A program made the position numbers and the translations under genes. 64,000 bases of DNA from JALZUE01 sp051251725 (lineage in GTDB: Bacteria > Pseudomonadota > Gammaproteobacteria > Enterobacterales > Alteromonadaceae), in NCBI GenBank assembly GCA_051251725.1, contig JBPOFN010000014.1, positions 41,211-105,210 on the forward strand. Direction: 5' to 3'. The notes beneath the pieces are model-generated. The model had not been told where the DNA came from. It did not search any database and saw only the letters and a list, made by a program, of their open reading frames with translations. This document shows positions 52,418 through 62,500 of the stretch, piece by piece (positions within the stretch are counted from its first letter, which is position 1; every line of letters starts with the position of its first letter).

Positions 52418-54103
52418 TTAGCGAATTATCACTTGCCCTTGTAATATTGCAGGCGGTTGCTCTGCTTGCGCAATGGTAATTCTTACCTCGATAGCATTGT
52501 TTCTTTCTTGTATTTTCTTTCCCCATAGCGTCAATTGAGTTTTTTCATAAGGCGCTAATGCGGCGACACTCGTTTTTGCAAACTGATGCCATTGGCCATG
52601 CTTTTGATATTCAATCAGCACTGTCGTGTTTGCTGAACTGTCTTGGCCAAAATTTTCAATTTCAACTTCTGCTTTTAAGCTTTTAGCGTTTAAAGAAAAT
52701 TCTGGAAATTTAGCCGATAGCTGCGGTAACTCATATTGCAACCAAGGTAATCGGGCAAAACCAAACAGCGGCTCGCCTTGTTTTGTTTTACCTAATAATT
52801 TACCGGCAAAGTTATGATCAGCAAAGCCGTTACCTAGGCCAGTAAAGGTGATAACCAAATCAGCTCCTTGTGGTGACGATTTGATCACTTTACTACCATA
52901 ACCAAAGTTAACTTGTTCAGACGCGCCAAAGCGTAAGCTGGCTAAATCGAGATCTTGCTGCGGATTAAAGTTTGTCTCCGCTTTGATCAGCAGTTTAATT
53001 TCTTTGGTGTTTTCGTCAATTTTATCGCTATCAAGTAATTCAATTAAACGGCCGACACGTAGCGGAATGCTGATGTTTTTAGAGCTGTGATTATCACTGC
53101 CTAAATCTTGTTTTTTCACTGTGTCATTCACGGCAAAGTTCGCTTGATAAGCACGGCCATATTGATCTTGTAATACTTTAATACGTTCAAACTTGTACCA
53201 ATCTTCAACCCGGCCATCTTGGTGTTTAGCGATGCCTGGTAAATACGCAGCGCCAGGATCAAGTTGCCAATTAAAACCGTCTTTTGAGCGCATATAATAA
53301 GCGACACGGCCTAACCAGTCGTTCACTATCAGGTGATATTGAATATTGGTACGCCAGACCACAGGATCTTCGTAACGACCCTCAAATGGCGGATAGATAG
53401 ACTTTGTTGAAACTAAGTTATATGGCGGTAAGCCGCTTTCACTGATCCAAATGCCGCCACCGCGACCAACCATTAACATCGAACCATCAGGACGTTGAGT
53501 AAAAGTATTGTTTGCCATATGGTCGACAATTTCTCGTTGACGACTATCAAAGCTAAATTCTTTTTCCTGCCATGGACCGTTTAAATTATCAGCGAGGTAA
53601 TAAAAGAATTTTGAAAATTTATGCGCGTATAAAAAATATCGGCCATCTTTGAGTTGCTGCATTTCTGGATTGTGGCCAGGGCCAATGACTTTCGTTACTT
53701 TATATGGGCCAACAGCATGGTCCGATATAGCATGCACAATTTCAGATCTAGGCCACGCCATATGTCCTTTGGGGTCATCTTCACGCCAGCGACAAACAAA
53801 TAAGTGATGCTTGCCGTGTTCATCAATATGGATATTACCGCCCCAATACGACCAAATATTATCTTCCAGCCCGTTGTCGATATGACGAGGCTTCACGGTA
53901 TCTAGCCCCCAGACGTTTGACGATAACTCCCCTACTGCGGGCAAAGGTAAAAAGCGATCAATAAAGCGACTACCGGCTACGAGGTTTTGCCATTCTTTTG
54001 GTAGTTCACGCTTGATATCTTCGGCGCGGCTGGGATTAATAACAAACAGGCAGGTGATTATAAAAGGCAATAAAGTAGTCAGTCGTTTCATGGTTTGTTT
54101 CAT
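52418..54103 (-). CDS. Secreted beta-propeller glycoside-hydrolase-like protein
   Basis: A secreted protein of about 561 residues with a signal peptide (LLPFIITCLFVINPSRA-ED). Residues 60-350 have the repeating strand pattern of a five-bladed beta-propeller like GH43-type glycosidases: WSYWGGNIHIDEHGKHHLF, HNPEMQQLKDGRYFLYAHKF, WISESGLPP, GRYEDPVVWRTNIQYHLIVND. An Asp in the first blade (IHIDEHG) and Glu in NPEMQQ could be catalytic. The C-terminal 200 residues are a beta-sandwich domain. I place the start at the ATG at 54103; starts at 54133 and 54091 are possible. It closes the minus-strand gene group with a DUF1080 gene and a GMC dehydrogenase, suggesting sugar degradation. Glycosidase family is tentative. 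Confidence 0.72.
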   Translation of the reverse strand: MKQTMKRLTTLLPFIITCLFVINPSRAEDIKRELPKEWQNLVAGSRFIDRFLPLPAVGELSSNVWGLDTVKPRHIDNGLEDNIWSYWGGNIHIDEHGKHHLFVCRWREDDPKGHMAWPRSEIVHAISDHAVGPYKVTKVIGPGHNPEMQQLKDGRYFLYAHKFSKFFYYLADNLNGPWQEKEFSFDSRQREIVDHMANNTFTQRPDGSMLMVGRGGGIWISESGLPPYNLVSTKSIYPPFEGRYEDPVVWRTNIQYHLIVNDWLGRVAYYMRSKDGFNWQLDPGAAYLPGIAKHQDGRVEDWYKFERIKVLQDQYGRAYQANFAVNDTVKKQDLGSDNHSSKNISIPLRVGRLIELLDSDKIDENTKEIKLLIKAETNFNPQQDLDLASLRFGASEQVNFGYGSKVIKSSPQGADLVITFTGLGNGFADHNFAGKLLGKTKQGEPLFGFARLPWLQYELPQLSAKFPEFSLNAKSLKAEVEIENFGQDSSANTTVLIEYQKHGQWHQFAKTSVAALAPYEKTQLTLWGKKIQERNNAIEVRITIAQAEQPPAILQGQVIIR

Positions 54104-54315
54104 TTTTATTAATATTTTATCGGCAACCGCCATTTTTCAGAGCCGGCTGTTTTTAGTACAATACTGATTGTTGCATATAATTTATTTAGTTTATATATAA
54201 ACACTAAAAAGATGGAAGATAGAAGTTTAGCTTTATCAGTAAGTTTATATTTAGGCGGGGGCCAAGTTGGCGCTATGAGCTTGATGTCAATTGGATTGCT
54301 TGAAGGTATTGATTT

Positions 54316-54357
54316 TAGTGAACACAAGGCGAATGAAATGCTCCCTTGTGTTCACTA
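54316..54357. terminator. 14-bp hairpin between propeller protein and DUF1080 genes
   Basis: TAGTGAACACAAGG and CCTTGTGTTCACTA are perfect 14-bp arms with a 14-base loop, just past the DUF1080 stop codon (54377). No strong U-tract, but the position suits an end signal or processing site between two genes of the cluster. The 273-bp gap holds no other gene I trust. Confidence 0.6.
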
Positions 54358-54376
54358 TATTATTTGCTTGCCGGCC

Positions 54377-55195
54377 TTAATCGAGCGACTTAATTTCAAT
54401 GGTTCTAAATTGTGTTGGGTGTGTTTCAGCCTGTAATGAAAAATGGCCTCCGGTAAGTTTTAATGGGTTACCTTGCGCTAGCCACTTTTTACCGTATTCA
54501 TCGTTAGGATCTACTTGCAATTCGTCATATTCAAAAACTAATTCACCGTTAACAAAATGTTTAACGCTACCGTCGGCGCGTGCTTCAATTTCAAACCAGA
54601 CCCATTGATCGCCGTGAAAAGTTTTTGACGTTGAACTCACGCAGTGTTTGGTAATAAGTTTGCCCGCTTTAATAATATTGGTACTGGGCGAACAGAAGTT
54701 GCCTGTGGTGCGAGCATCTTTGCCATTCCCGCCTAATAATTGTGTTTCACCAGACATCGGAAATTCTTGCTCAAGTTCCATATATTCAGCGGCAGGTGAA
54801 TGCAACATAATACCGTTGTTTCGATAGGCCCAACTATAATTTTTAGCGTTTGTTACTTGTTCGCCAACAAAGCGATATTCAACCCGTAAGCGATAGTTTG
54901 AATAAGCTTGGTTGGTGAATAGGTGACCAAATTTGTTTTTAGGAAAGCTAGCCCAATTATCGTATGACACAGTTAATAAACCATCTTCAACGCGAAACGT
55001 ATTGTTATAGTTTTCACCGGCCGGGTGGCCTTTAAATTTTGCTGTCCAACCGTCTAAATTTTTGCCATTAAATAAACTTACCCACTCATGTTTATTAATG
55101 GTTTGCTTGGTTTGATCTGGCTGCGAATTTTGACAACCGGCAATGGCGATAACCAGTAATAGGCTTAATGTTGATGTAACTAATTTATGCTTCAT
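54377..55195 (-). CDS. DUF1080 (3-keto-disaccharide hydrolase/lyase-like) lipoprotein
   Basis: A 272-residue lipoprotein with a lipobox IAGC (Cys21). The mature domain has DUF1080 hallmarks: SLFNGKNLDGWTAKFKG, NNTFRVEDGLLTVSYDNW, SNYRLRVEYRF, QWVWFEIEARADGSVKHFVNGELVFEYDEL and the final GGHFSLQAETHPTQFRTIEIK. DUF1080 proteins of Bacteroides and Agrobacterium-type systems cleave 3-keto-glycosides by elimination or hydrolysis. A GMC oxidoreductase gene lies directly upstream and could produce the 3-keto substrate. Fold and family are firm; enzyme activity is inferred from characterised relatives I recall. Confidence 0.85.
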   Translation of the reverse strand: MKHKLVTSTLSLLLVIAIAGCQNSQPDQTKQTINKHEWVSLFNGKNLDGWTAKFKGHPAGENYNNTFRVEDGLLTVSYDNWASFPKNKFGHLFTNQAYSNYRLRVEYRFVGEQVTNAKNYSWAYRNNGIMLHSPAAEYMELEQEFPMSGETQLLGGNGKDARTTGNFCSPSTNIIKAGKLITKHCVSSTSKTFHGDQWVWFEIEARADGSVKHFVNGELVFEYDELQVDPNDEYGKKWLAQGNPLKLTGGHFSLQAETHPTQFRTIEIKSLD

Positions 55196-55266
55196 GAATT
55201 ATATCCATAGTGTTTTATATTGTTATTAACGTTAATTTTTGTGCTTTATATGATGAAATTATCATC

Positions 55267-56970
55267 TTAAAGAATGCCTTGTTTGAACAGCTTAGCGGCA
55301 TGATTTGCTGCTCTAGCTGACAGCGCCATATAAGTTAATGACGGATTTTGGCAAGCGCTTGAGGTCATACAAGCGCCATCAGTAATAAACAAATTATCTA
55401 CGTCGTGCGCTTGACACCATTCATTCAAAACCGAGGTTTTAGGATCGCGTCCCATTCGAGCTGTGCCCATTTCGTGAATACGATTACCTGGTTTAGTCAT
55501 TTTAATTTCAGCATCAGGGCCGCGATTAATATTAGTCGCTCCGGCGGCTTTTAGCATAGCATAGGCATCTTTTTGCGCCTCTCGCATCATAATCTCTTCA
55601 TTTTTACCCATTTCACAACTAATGTGCGCAAGCGGTAAGCCCCATTTATCTTTTTTATCAGGGTTGAGGGTAACGCGGTTTTCTGGGTTAGGTAGGATTT
55701 CACCAAAACTATAAATACCGATGCGCCAATCTCCTGGCTCGCGGTTTGCTGCTTTAAAGTCAGCGCCAATGCCCGGACGATTTCCAGTCCAGCCGCTACG
55801 TCGACCACCACCTTGGAAACCAAAGCCGCGAATATAAGGTTGGTCTTGTTCTGTTAAGTTGCCATACCTAGGGATATAAATTCCGGTTGGGCGACGGCCA
55901 TAATAATATTTATCGTCAAAGCCAGGAATAGTGCCGCTAACACCTGCACCACTAACATGGTCCATTAGGTTTCGGCCAACTTGATCAGAATGATTAGCCA
56001 AGCCATTTGGAAACGTTTTCGATTTAGACTGCAATAATATCATCGCACTCGCAATCGCTGAGGCGTTAAGGAAAACAATCCGTGAAGTGTAAGTGGTTAC
56101 TTCGTTGGTATTAGCATCAATAACTTTGACACCAGAAACGCGTTTGGTTGTTTCATCATAATCAAGCGAATGCACAATAGCGTCGTTAACTATGGTACAT
56201 CGGCCGGTGCGCATGGCAGCGGGCAGGGTCGCCGCATTAGATGAAAAATAGCCGCCAAAACTACAGCCTTTTTTACAGTGTGAACGAACTTGGCAAGGGC
56301 CACGGCCTAATTCTAGTTGCTCTTGTGTTGGTTTGGTTAAATGAGCAACACGGGCAGGGATAACATTACGGCCGATAAAATTTGTTTCTACTTTTTCTTT
56401 AAAATGTTTTTCGGTGCAAGTTAATTCAAACGCCGGTTGAAAAACACTATCGGGTAATTGTGGTAAGTTTTCGCTGCTACCAGCAATACCGGCAAAGGTT
56501 TCAACATAATCATACCAAGGGGCTAAATCGTCATAACGGATCGGCCAGTCGACACCATGACCATCAAGTTTATTAGCTTCAAAATCAAGTGGCGCTAGGC
56601 GATAACATTGGCGTGACCACATAATTGAGCGGCCACCGGTATGATAGCCGCGCAGCCAATCGTAATCTTTTCCTTCCGGCGTGGTATAAGGATGTTCAGA
56701 GTCTTTAACCCAAAACTGCTTGGTGGTTTCTTTAATATACCCACCAGCACCGCGATGTTGGATCGGGTAATGTTCTTTAATTTCAGCGTCAGAGAGTTGA
56801 TCAAAATTTGGCGTTTGCCAAGGTGTCAGCATGTCATTATAGTCTTGACGGTGAACAATCTTTTTACCGCGTTCAAGAATTAATACGTTGAGCCCTTGTT
56901 CTGCTAGCTCTTTCGCGCTCCAACCGCCACTCATGCCTGAGCCGATTACGATTGCGTCATAATGTGTCAT
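55267..56970 (-). CDS. GMC-family FAD dehydrogenase (gluconate/glucoside 3-dehydrogenase type)
   Basis: A 567-residue GMC oxidoreductase with FAD site VIGSGMSGGWSAKELAEQG at the N-terminus and the C-terminal signature HEMGTARMGRDPKTSVLN followed by NLFITDGACMTSSACQNPSLTYMALSARAANHA. It resembles the large subunit of membrane-bound gluconate, sorbitol and glucoside 3-dehydrogenases. A Cys cluster at residues 226, 232 and 236 (GPCQVRSHCKKGCSFGG) is where FAD-dependent glucose dehydrogenases bind a 3Fe-4S cluster, so an iron-sulfur centre is possible. No signal peptide is present; such subunits reach the periplasm by hitchhiking on a Tat-exported partner, and a subunit-3 gene with a twin-Arg-like signal lies upstream. 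Confidence 0.9.
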   Translation of the reverse strand: MTHYDAIVIGSGMSGGWSAKELAEQGLNVLILERGKKIVHRQDYNDMLTPWQTPNFDQLSDAEIKEHYPIQHRGAGGYIKETTKQFWVKDSEHPYTTPEGKDYDWLRGYHTGGRSIMWSRQCYRLAPLDFEANKLDGHGVDWPIRYDDLAPWYDYVETFAGIAGSSENLPQLPDSVFQPAFELTCTEKHFKEKVETNFIGRNVIPARVAHLTKPTQEQLELGRGPCQVRSHCKKGCSFGGYFSSNAATLPAAMRTGRCTIVNDAIVHSLDYDETTKRVSGVKVIDANTNEVTTYTSRIVFLNASAIASAMILLQSKSKTFPNGLANHSDQVGRNLMDHVSGAGVSGTIPGFDDKYYYGRRPTGIYIPRYGNLTEQDQPYIRGFGFQGGGRRSGWTGNRPGIGADFKAANREPGDWRIGIYSFGEILPNPENRVTLNPDKKDKWGLPLAHISCEMGKNEEIMMREAQKDAYAMLKAAGATNINRGPDAEIKMTKPGNRIHEMGTARMGRDPKTSVLNEWCQAHDVDNLFITDGACMTSSACQNPSLTYMALSARAANHAAKLFKQGIL

Positions 56971-57069
56971 GTTTTCTGATCCCCGAGATTAAACGTTGTT
57001 ATTTTCATTTTTATTGTTAAGCGCTGGCTGTATTTACGCTTAATTTTATTCACTGTGTTTTGTTTAGTC

Positions 57070-57693
57070 TTAAACAGCCCAAGTAGTATCAATTTCTTTT
57101 ATTGGAATACAAGCATCCCAGCGACCTGGAACCGGAAAATAACGTAATTCTTGGGTCGCGCCAACTTCTGATAAATAATAAAATTTGGCAATTAATTCTT
57201 TTACTTTTCGGTAGCCGGCTAAGCGTTTTTTCTCGCTAGAAAAGGCATTATCGTCGAGTGTTTGTAAAGCTTGCTGCTGCTGTTGGGCTGACAAGGTTAA
57301 AAAATCGGCCTTTGCAATCGAAGTTAATTCTTGCTGAATTTGACGAATGGCTTGTCGGTGAGCAGCTTTAGCGGGTTCAGCCGCCCAGGTTTGATGCAGC
57401 TTATCGATTAATAGCGGGACACCAACCGTAAGTGCGCCAGCGGTTTCAGTGTCAGGAATTATCAGGTCGGCGAGGCGACTAACCAGCTGATATTCTTTTA
57501 CGGTGTAAAAACCAAGTTCGACTGTTTTTTCATTAGGGTTGGTATTAATCGTTTTAGCAAGAGCATCAAATGGCGCAACGCAGCCGGCGATATTGATAGC
57601 ACCGACCGATGCTAATAACCCCATCACTAATTGACGACGCTTTTCCCCATGCGCTTCAAGTGCAGGTGGCAAACTTTTGGGTGATTTTTCCAT
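57070..57693 (-). CDS. Gluconate 2-dehydrogenase subunit 3 family protein
   Basis: A 207-residue small subunit of the gluconate/glucoside dehydrogenase type. The N-terminus carries twin Arg (EKRRQLVMGLLASVGA) and Cys38 in INIAGC, so it may be a Tat-exported lipoprotein. The mature helical domain has the family stretch YTVKEYQLVSRLADLIIPDTETAGALTVGVPLLIDKL and ends near GRWDACIPI. It chaperones export and assembly of the adjacent GMC catalytic subunit. The start at 57693 has AGG at fitting distance. The usual third subunit, a multiheme cytochrome c, is not encoded next to it. Confidence 0.88.
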   Translation of the reverse strand: MEKSPKSLPPALEAHGEKRRQLVMGLLASVGAINIAGCVAPFDALAKTINTNPNEKTVELGFYTVKEYQLVSRLADLIIPDTETAGALTVGVPLLIDKLHQTWAAEPAKAAHRQAIRQIQQELTSIAKADFLTLSAQQQQQALQTLDDNAFSSEKKRLAGYRKVKELIAKFYYLSEVGATQELRYFPVPGRWDACIPIKEIDTTWAV

Positions 57694-57857
57694 GGCAAAC
57701 CTATCTTTTTATTATTATCGATAACTACGAATAACTGCGTAGATTAGCAAGTAAATTTAATGATTTGTATATAAATTGTTAAATTTACACTAACTTTACA
57801 TTACAATAACGGAGTTTTTCCGTAATTATTAAAGATACTTGCTGAAATTAACTCTAA

Positions 57858-59255
57858 TTATAGACGGTAGCTATCCATTCTATCCATGGCTAAACCTTCG
57901 TATTTTCTAAGTAACTGCCATCTTGGTCGTTCTAAGGTCAGTTCCCATTCAAATATTTTTTTATAGAGAGCTTTTACTTTTTCAGGATGCTTGTTTGCAA
58001 GGTTATTTTTTTCGCTGATATCGTTTGCTATGTTGTATAGCTCTGCAGGACGATCAGGGAACCTTAATAACTTCCAATCACCTTCTCTTATGGCGGCACG
58101 ACCTTCTTTTTTCCAATAAAGCGCTTTATGTGGTGCGCCTTTATCGGTGCCTGTTATGTAGGGCGATAAATCTACACCGTCAGTATTTGACGGTATTTTT
58201 CCACCAGCAGCAGTAATGAACGTTGGTAAAAGGTCTAACGCACTTATGGCGTTGTCATAGCTTGTATTTACTTTGGTAACGCCAGGCCAGCGCATTAAAA
58301 ATGGCACGCGAATACCACCTTCTAAATGATTAGCTTTAGTGCCACTTAAAGGATGGTTTACTGATTTGTTGCTATCAGATGGCCCGCCATTATCGTTGGT
58401 GTAAATTACTAAGGTGTTGTCACTTAGGCCTAGTTTATCGAGCTGTGCTAATACTCGGCCAATCGCTCTATCCATTGATAATGTCATGGCGGCAATTTGT
58501 TGTCTTTTACCTGATAAGTTAGGGAAATGCTTCAGGTCTTTTGGATCGGCTTCCATCGGGGTATGAACGGCATTAAACGACAACATAGCAAAAAATGGTG
58601 TGTTTTTATTACGCGCCATAAAAGCGTTGGTTTCATCGGCTAAGGCGTCAGTTAAATATTTTTCTGACTCTTCAAAATGGCCAAAACCTCGCTCAAGCTT
58701 ATCTTCGGTTCTACTTAATGGATTTTTATCGCCAAAGGCAAAATAACTACGGGCACCACCACGAAAGCCATAAAATTCATCAAATCCGCGCTTGGTTGGA
58801 TGAAAGCGATCCGCATGGCCTAAATGCCATTTACCAAATAGCGCCGTTTTATAACCTAATGCCTGCAGATAATTAGCTAAGGTTTTTTCTGATAAAGGCA
58901 AACCCATTTCGTCACCAGTGCTTGATGATTTACTCATTAAACCCGGCACGTTATTTTCTTCAAAGCCGAACTTTTGTTGATAACGGCCGGTTAATAATCC
59001 TGCTCTTGAAGGGCCGCAAACGGCAGCACTCATATAGGCTTGTTTAAACATCATGCCTTGTTTGGCAAAATTATCTAAATTTGGGGTTTTGATGATTTTG
59101 CTGCCATGAAAGCCAAAATCGGCATAACCGGCATCATCAGAAAAAATAAATAAAATATTAGGCTTATCAGCAGCTAAAGCTGATCCTATGGTGAGAAAAC
59201 TAATAGTGATTACCGCAGCTAAGCGGGATACAGTAAGTAAGAACGAAGTCATCAT
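57858..59255 (-). CDS. Secreted S1-family sulfatase
   Basis: A 465-residue sulfatase with a signal peptide (cleavage near ALA-ADK). The active-site Cys80 is in CGPSRAGLLTGR, the sequence converted to formylglycine, and metal ligands are in IFSDDAGYADFG and TNDNGGPSDSN. It removes sulfate esters from sulfated glycans in the periplasm. It lies in the cluster of a GMC oxidoreductase, a DUF1080 protein and a beta-propeller protein, so its substrate is probably a sulfated marine polysaccharide or glycoside. The formylglycine-generating enzyme must be elsewhere, as none is in the window. It is divergent from the large dehydrogenase gene. Confidence 0.93.
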   Translation of the reverse strand: MMTSFLLTVSRLAAVITISFLTIGSALAADKPNILFIFSDDAGYADFGFHGSKIIKTPNLDNFAKQGMMFKQAYMSAAVCGPSRAGLLTGRYQQKFGFEENNVPGLMSKSSSTGDEMGLPLSEKTLANYLQALGYKTALFGKWHLGHADRFHPTKRGFDEFYGFRGGARSYFAFGDKNPLSRTEDKLERGFGHFEESEKYLTDALADETNAFMARNKNTPFFAMLSFNAVHTPMEADPKDLKHFPNLSGKRQQIAAMTLSMDRAIGRVLAQLDKLGLSDNTLVIYTNDNGGPSDSNKSVNHPLSGTKANHLEGGIRVPFLMRWPGVTKVNTSYDNAISALDLLPTFITAAGGKIPSNTDGVDLSPYITGTDKGAPHKALYWKKEGRAAIREGDWKLLRFPDRPAELYNIANDISEKNNLANKHPEKVKALYKKIFEWELTLERPRWQLLRKYEGLAMDRMDSYRL

Positions 59256-59448
59256 GGGTTTAAGTACTTGTTGATTGTTGACAATAATTTAGGCTGATTT
59301 GATTTTATTTGCAACAGATTAGTTTGCTTGCTGTGGGCATTAAAAATAAATGTTAGGGTAAAAAATAAGTAGTTATCTATTACTTAGCTCAGTGTTTTGT
59401 TGACTTAATCGGTACTAGCTATAATTAGTTATATTTTTTCCTGCGCCG

Positions 59449-59473
59449 AATTCGTTGCATTAGTAAACGAATT
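59449..59473. promoter_or_regulatory. Inverted repeat in the divergent sulfatase/dehydrogenase promoter region
   Basis: AATTCGTT, nine bases, then AACGAATT form perfect 8-bp arms, about 195 bp upstream of the sulfatase start and 90 bp before the large dehydrogenase start. The half-site resembles the glpK-upstream palindrome ATTCGTTAACGAAT, but the spacer differs. It is a candidate operator for shared control of the divergent genes. The rest of the 309-bp gap is AT-rich without ORF or RNA signal. Confidence 0.5.
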
Positions 59474-59564
59474 ATCACTAGTGTAATAATGTACTAATAC
59501 TTTAGTATTAAAAGCTTATCTGCACTACTATACTTAAATGTTCGAACTTAGGAATTCATGCTCT

Positions 59565-62500
59565 ATGCGTATTTTACAAGTGACACTGACCTTAACTTTT
59601 GCGTTGTTATCGAATCAGTTAACCGCGAATGATAAATACATTGAAGATGCTCAAACTCGCATGAAGGCATTTGCGATACCTGATCAGCTAAAAGCGGAAT
59701 TATGGGCTGATCAGTCGCAAACTCAAAATCCAAGTTTTTTTAGCTTTGATGGAAAAGGGCGAATGTTAATTACCGAACTCGATAGAATTAATCGCGGTGT
59801 TGGTGATGTGCGCTCATTTTCAAAAGCGAAACTGATTGATGATATTTATATTCAAACTTCTGCAGATCGTTTGGCGATGTACAAAAAATATGCCGCAGAC
59901 AAGCCTTTGTCTCATTATACCCAATCGAGCGATCAAATACGTTTGGTTGCCGATACCAATGGCGACGGCAGAGCCGATCAGTCGAATATTTTTGCCACCG
60001 GCTTTAATGATGCACTCGATGGCTTAGGGGTTGGGGTGATCGAACGCGATGGTAAAGTGCTGTACACCAATATTCCAAATCTTTGGCAGTTAGAAGACAC
60101 TAATAATGACGGTGTTGCGGATAAAAGAGAGTCTTTACAGTCGGGTTTTGGTACTCGTGTCAGCTTTATGGGCCATGACATGCACGGTCTAGTATGGGGA
60201 CCTGATGGTCGCTTGTATTGGTCATTGGGCGATCGCGGCTATTCGTTTACTTCAAAAGAAGGGAAAACATTCCATGCCCCTAATGAAGGCGCTATTTTCC
60301 GAGCGAATGCTGATGGCTCTAATATTGAAGTTTTTTATACCGGCGTTAGAAACCCACAAGAACTAGTTTTTGACGAATACGGGAATTTATTTACTGCCGA
60401 TAATGACGGCGATCAAAGTGATACTGAGCGGGTAAATCATCTTATCGAAGGCGGTGATTCTGGCTGGCATGCCGGTCATCAAACGATTATGAGCTTTACG
60501 AAAAAATTACAATTACGTTCATATCAATATACCGGTGATGCGGGTGTCCCTGTTTCGTGGTTAGTGAATGATATGTCGGTGCCGAGAAAAAATAACCAAC
60601 CGGCTTACATGTTACCGGGTATCGGGCAGTTATTAACTGGCCCGTCAGGCTTTACTTATAATCCAAGTAATTATTTAGGTGAGCAATACCGCAATAGCTT
60701 TTTTGTTGCCTTGTATGCAGGCTCTTCTGCCGGTTCTTATATTTCATCGTTCAAAACTGAAGAAAATGGTGCGTCATTTTTGATGACCGATTTTACTCGA
60801 TTCTCAAGTGGAATAAATGCACCTGATGTTGATTTTGGTCCTGATGGTCGTTTATATGTTTCTGAATTTAACTATGGCGGATGGGACTCGAGAAATGAAG
60901 GCGCTATTTTTGCCATTAGCCCAAAAAACGAAAGCGCAAAAACTCGTGTCCGCAATCAGCGTTTTCAACAGTTATTAACCGCCGATTATAGCCAAAAAAC
61001 CTTTCGAGAATTAACCGATTTATTGGCAATTGATCATCAAAAAATTCGTCAAAATGCCCAGTTCGAGTTAGCAAAACGCGACACTAAGGGTCTGCAAATA
61101 TTTCAAAAATTAGCACTCGATAAAACTCAAACTACTTTTAGCCGAATTCACAGTATTTGGGGCTTAAGCCAATTTGTTTTTGAAACGCCGGTTTCAGTTG
61201 ATATTTTAAAATCGTTATTACCGCTAGTGCATGATCAAAACGAACAAGTGCGGATTCAAACTGTAAAGGTATTAGGCGATCATAATGCCAGTTTTGCCCG
61301 TCAGGCATTATTAAGCGCATTAACAGATAAGCACCCGCAAGTTAAAATGAACGCGGCAATTGCCCTTGGCCGTATTGGCGAAATATCAGCGGTAGCGCCA
61401 GTAGTTCAAGCGATTATTGATAATGGCGACCAAGATTTATGGTTAAGACATGCCTATGTTATGGCCTTAAAGGGTATTGATAAAAAATACTGGTTTGCGC
61501 ATAAAGACCATTTATCAAAAAGTGTGCGCTTAGCTGTGTTGTTAGCCTTGCGCGCATTATCAGATCAAGAAGTTGCGTATTTCTTACATGACAAAGAGCG
61601 AGCACTAGTCGAAGAGGCTATTGTGGCGATCACAGATAAAGCGCTTATTAATAAACGCGGCGAGTCAGCAAAATTACTTAATGCAAATTTACCGGCAGCG
61701 AATGATGTGCAAGCGTATTTTCATCATCGCTTAATTAATGCTAATTATAATGAAGGCCAGTTAGCCGATGCTAAACGTATCTTAGCTTACGCCACACATC
61801 AGCAATTACCTAATCGATTAGTTGCGGAAGCCTTGGCTGCTATTGAAGGTTGGGATGAGGTAAATCCGATTGACACGATTACGGGATTACCAACAACCGC
61901 GAATAAAAACAGAGCGGATATTACGACTGCGGTACACCAATATTTACCAATAATTATCAGCAATGCTAAAGGTAGTGCTTTAGTACAAGCGATGCGCATA
62001 GCAGACAAATACCACTATCAATTACCTTCTCAATCATTAATGGCGATCGCTAATGATGTTGCAACGGATGAAGATATTAGAGTGCAGTCATTAAAAATGT
62101 TGGCAACTCGCAAAGATATTGATTTAGCGGATATTAGTGTAAATTTATTAACTGATGATTCAAAAAAAGTGTTAGCTAATTCACTTGGCTTACTGATTGA
62201 AAGCGATAAAAAATTGGCGTTAACAACGCTTAAACAATTTTTAGCCTCAACTTCACTGAAACAAAATATAGCCGCATTAACACAAGTGAATAAAGTTGAT
62301 GATGCCGATATTAATCAAATTTTGGTGCGCTACTTAACCGATTTGTTAGCCGATAAATTAGCGCCGCAATTAACCATTGAGTTGCTCGAGGCAACGGAGC
62401 AGCATAAAAACGCAGAAATTCAGGCGCTAGTTAGCCAATATCAAAATAAATTACAGTCGCAAGATTTAATGGGCCAGTATGCAGCTACCTTAACAGGTGG

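Noticed and set aside
54212..54436. Open frame of 74 codons on the plus strand between the propeller and DUF1080 genes
   Set aside because: It runs over the 14-bp hairpin and into the DUF1080 gene on the opposite strand, has no ribosome site and no recognisable domain; probably chance.
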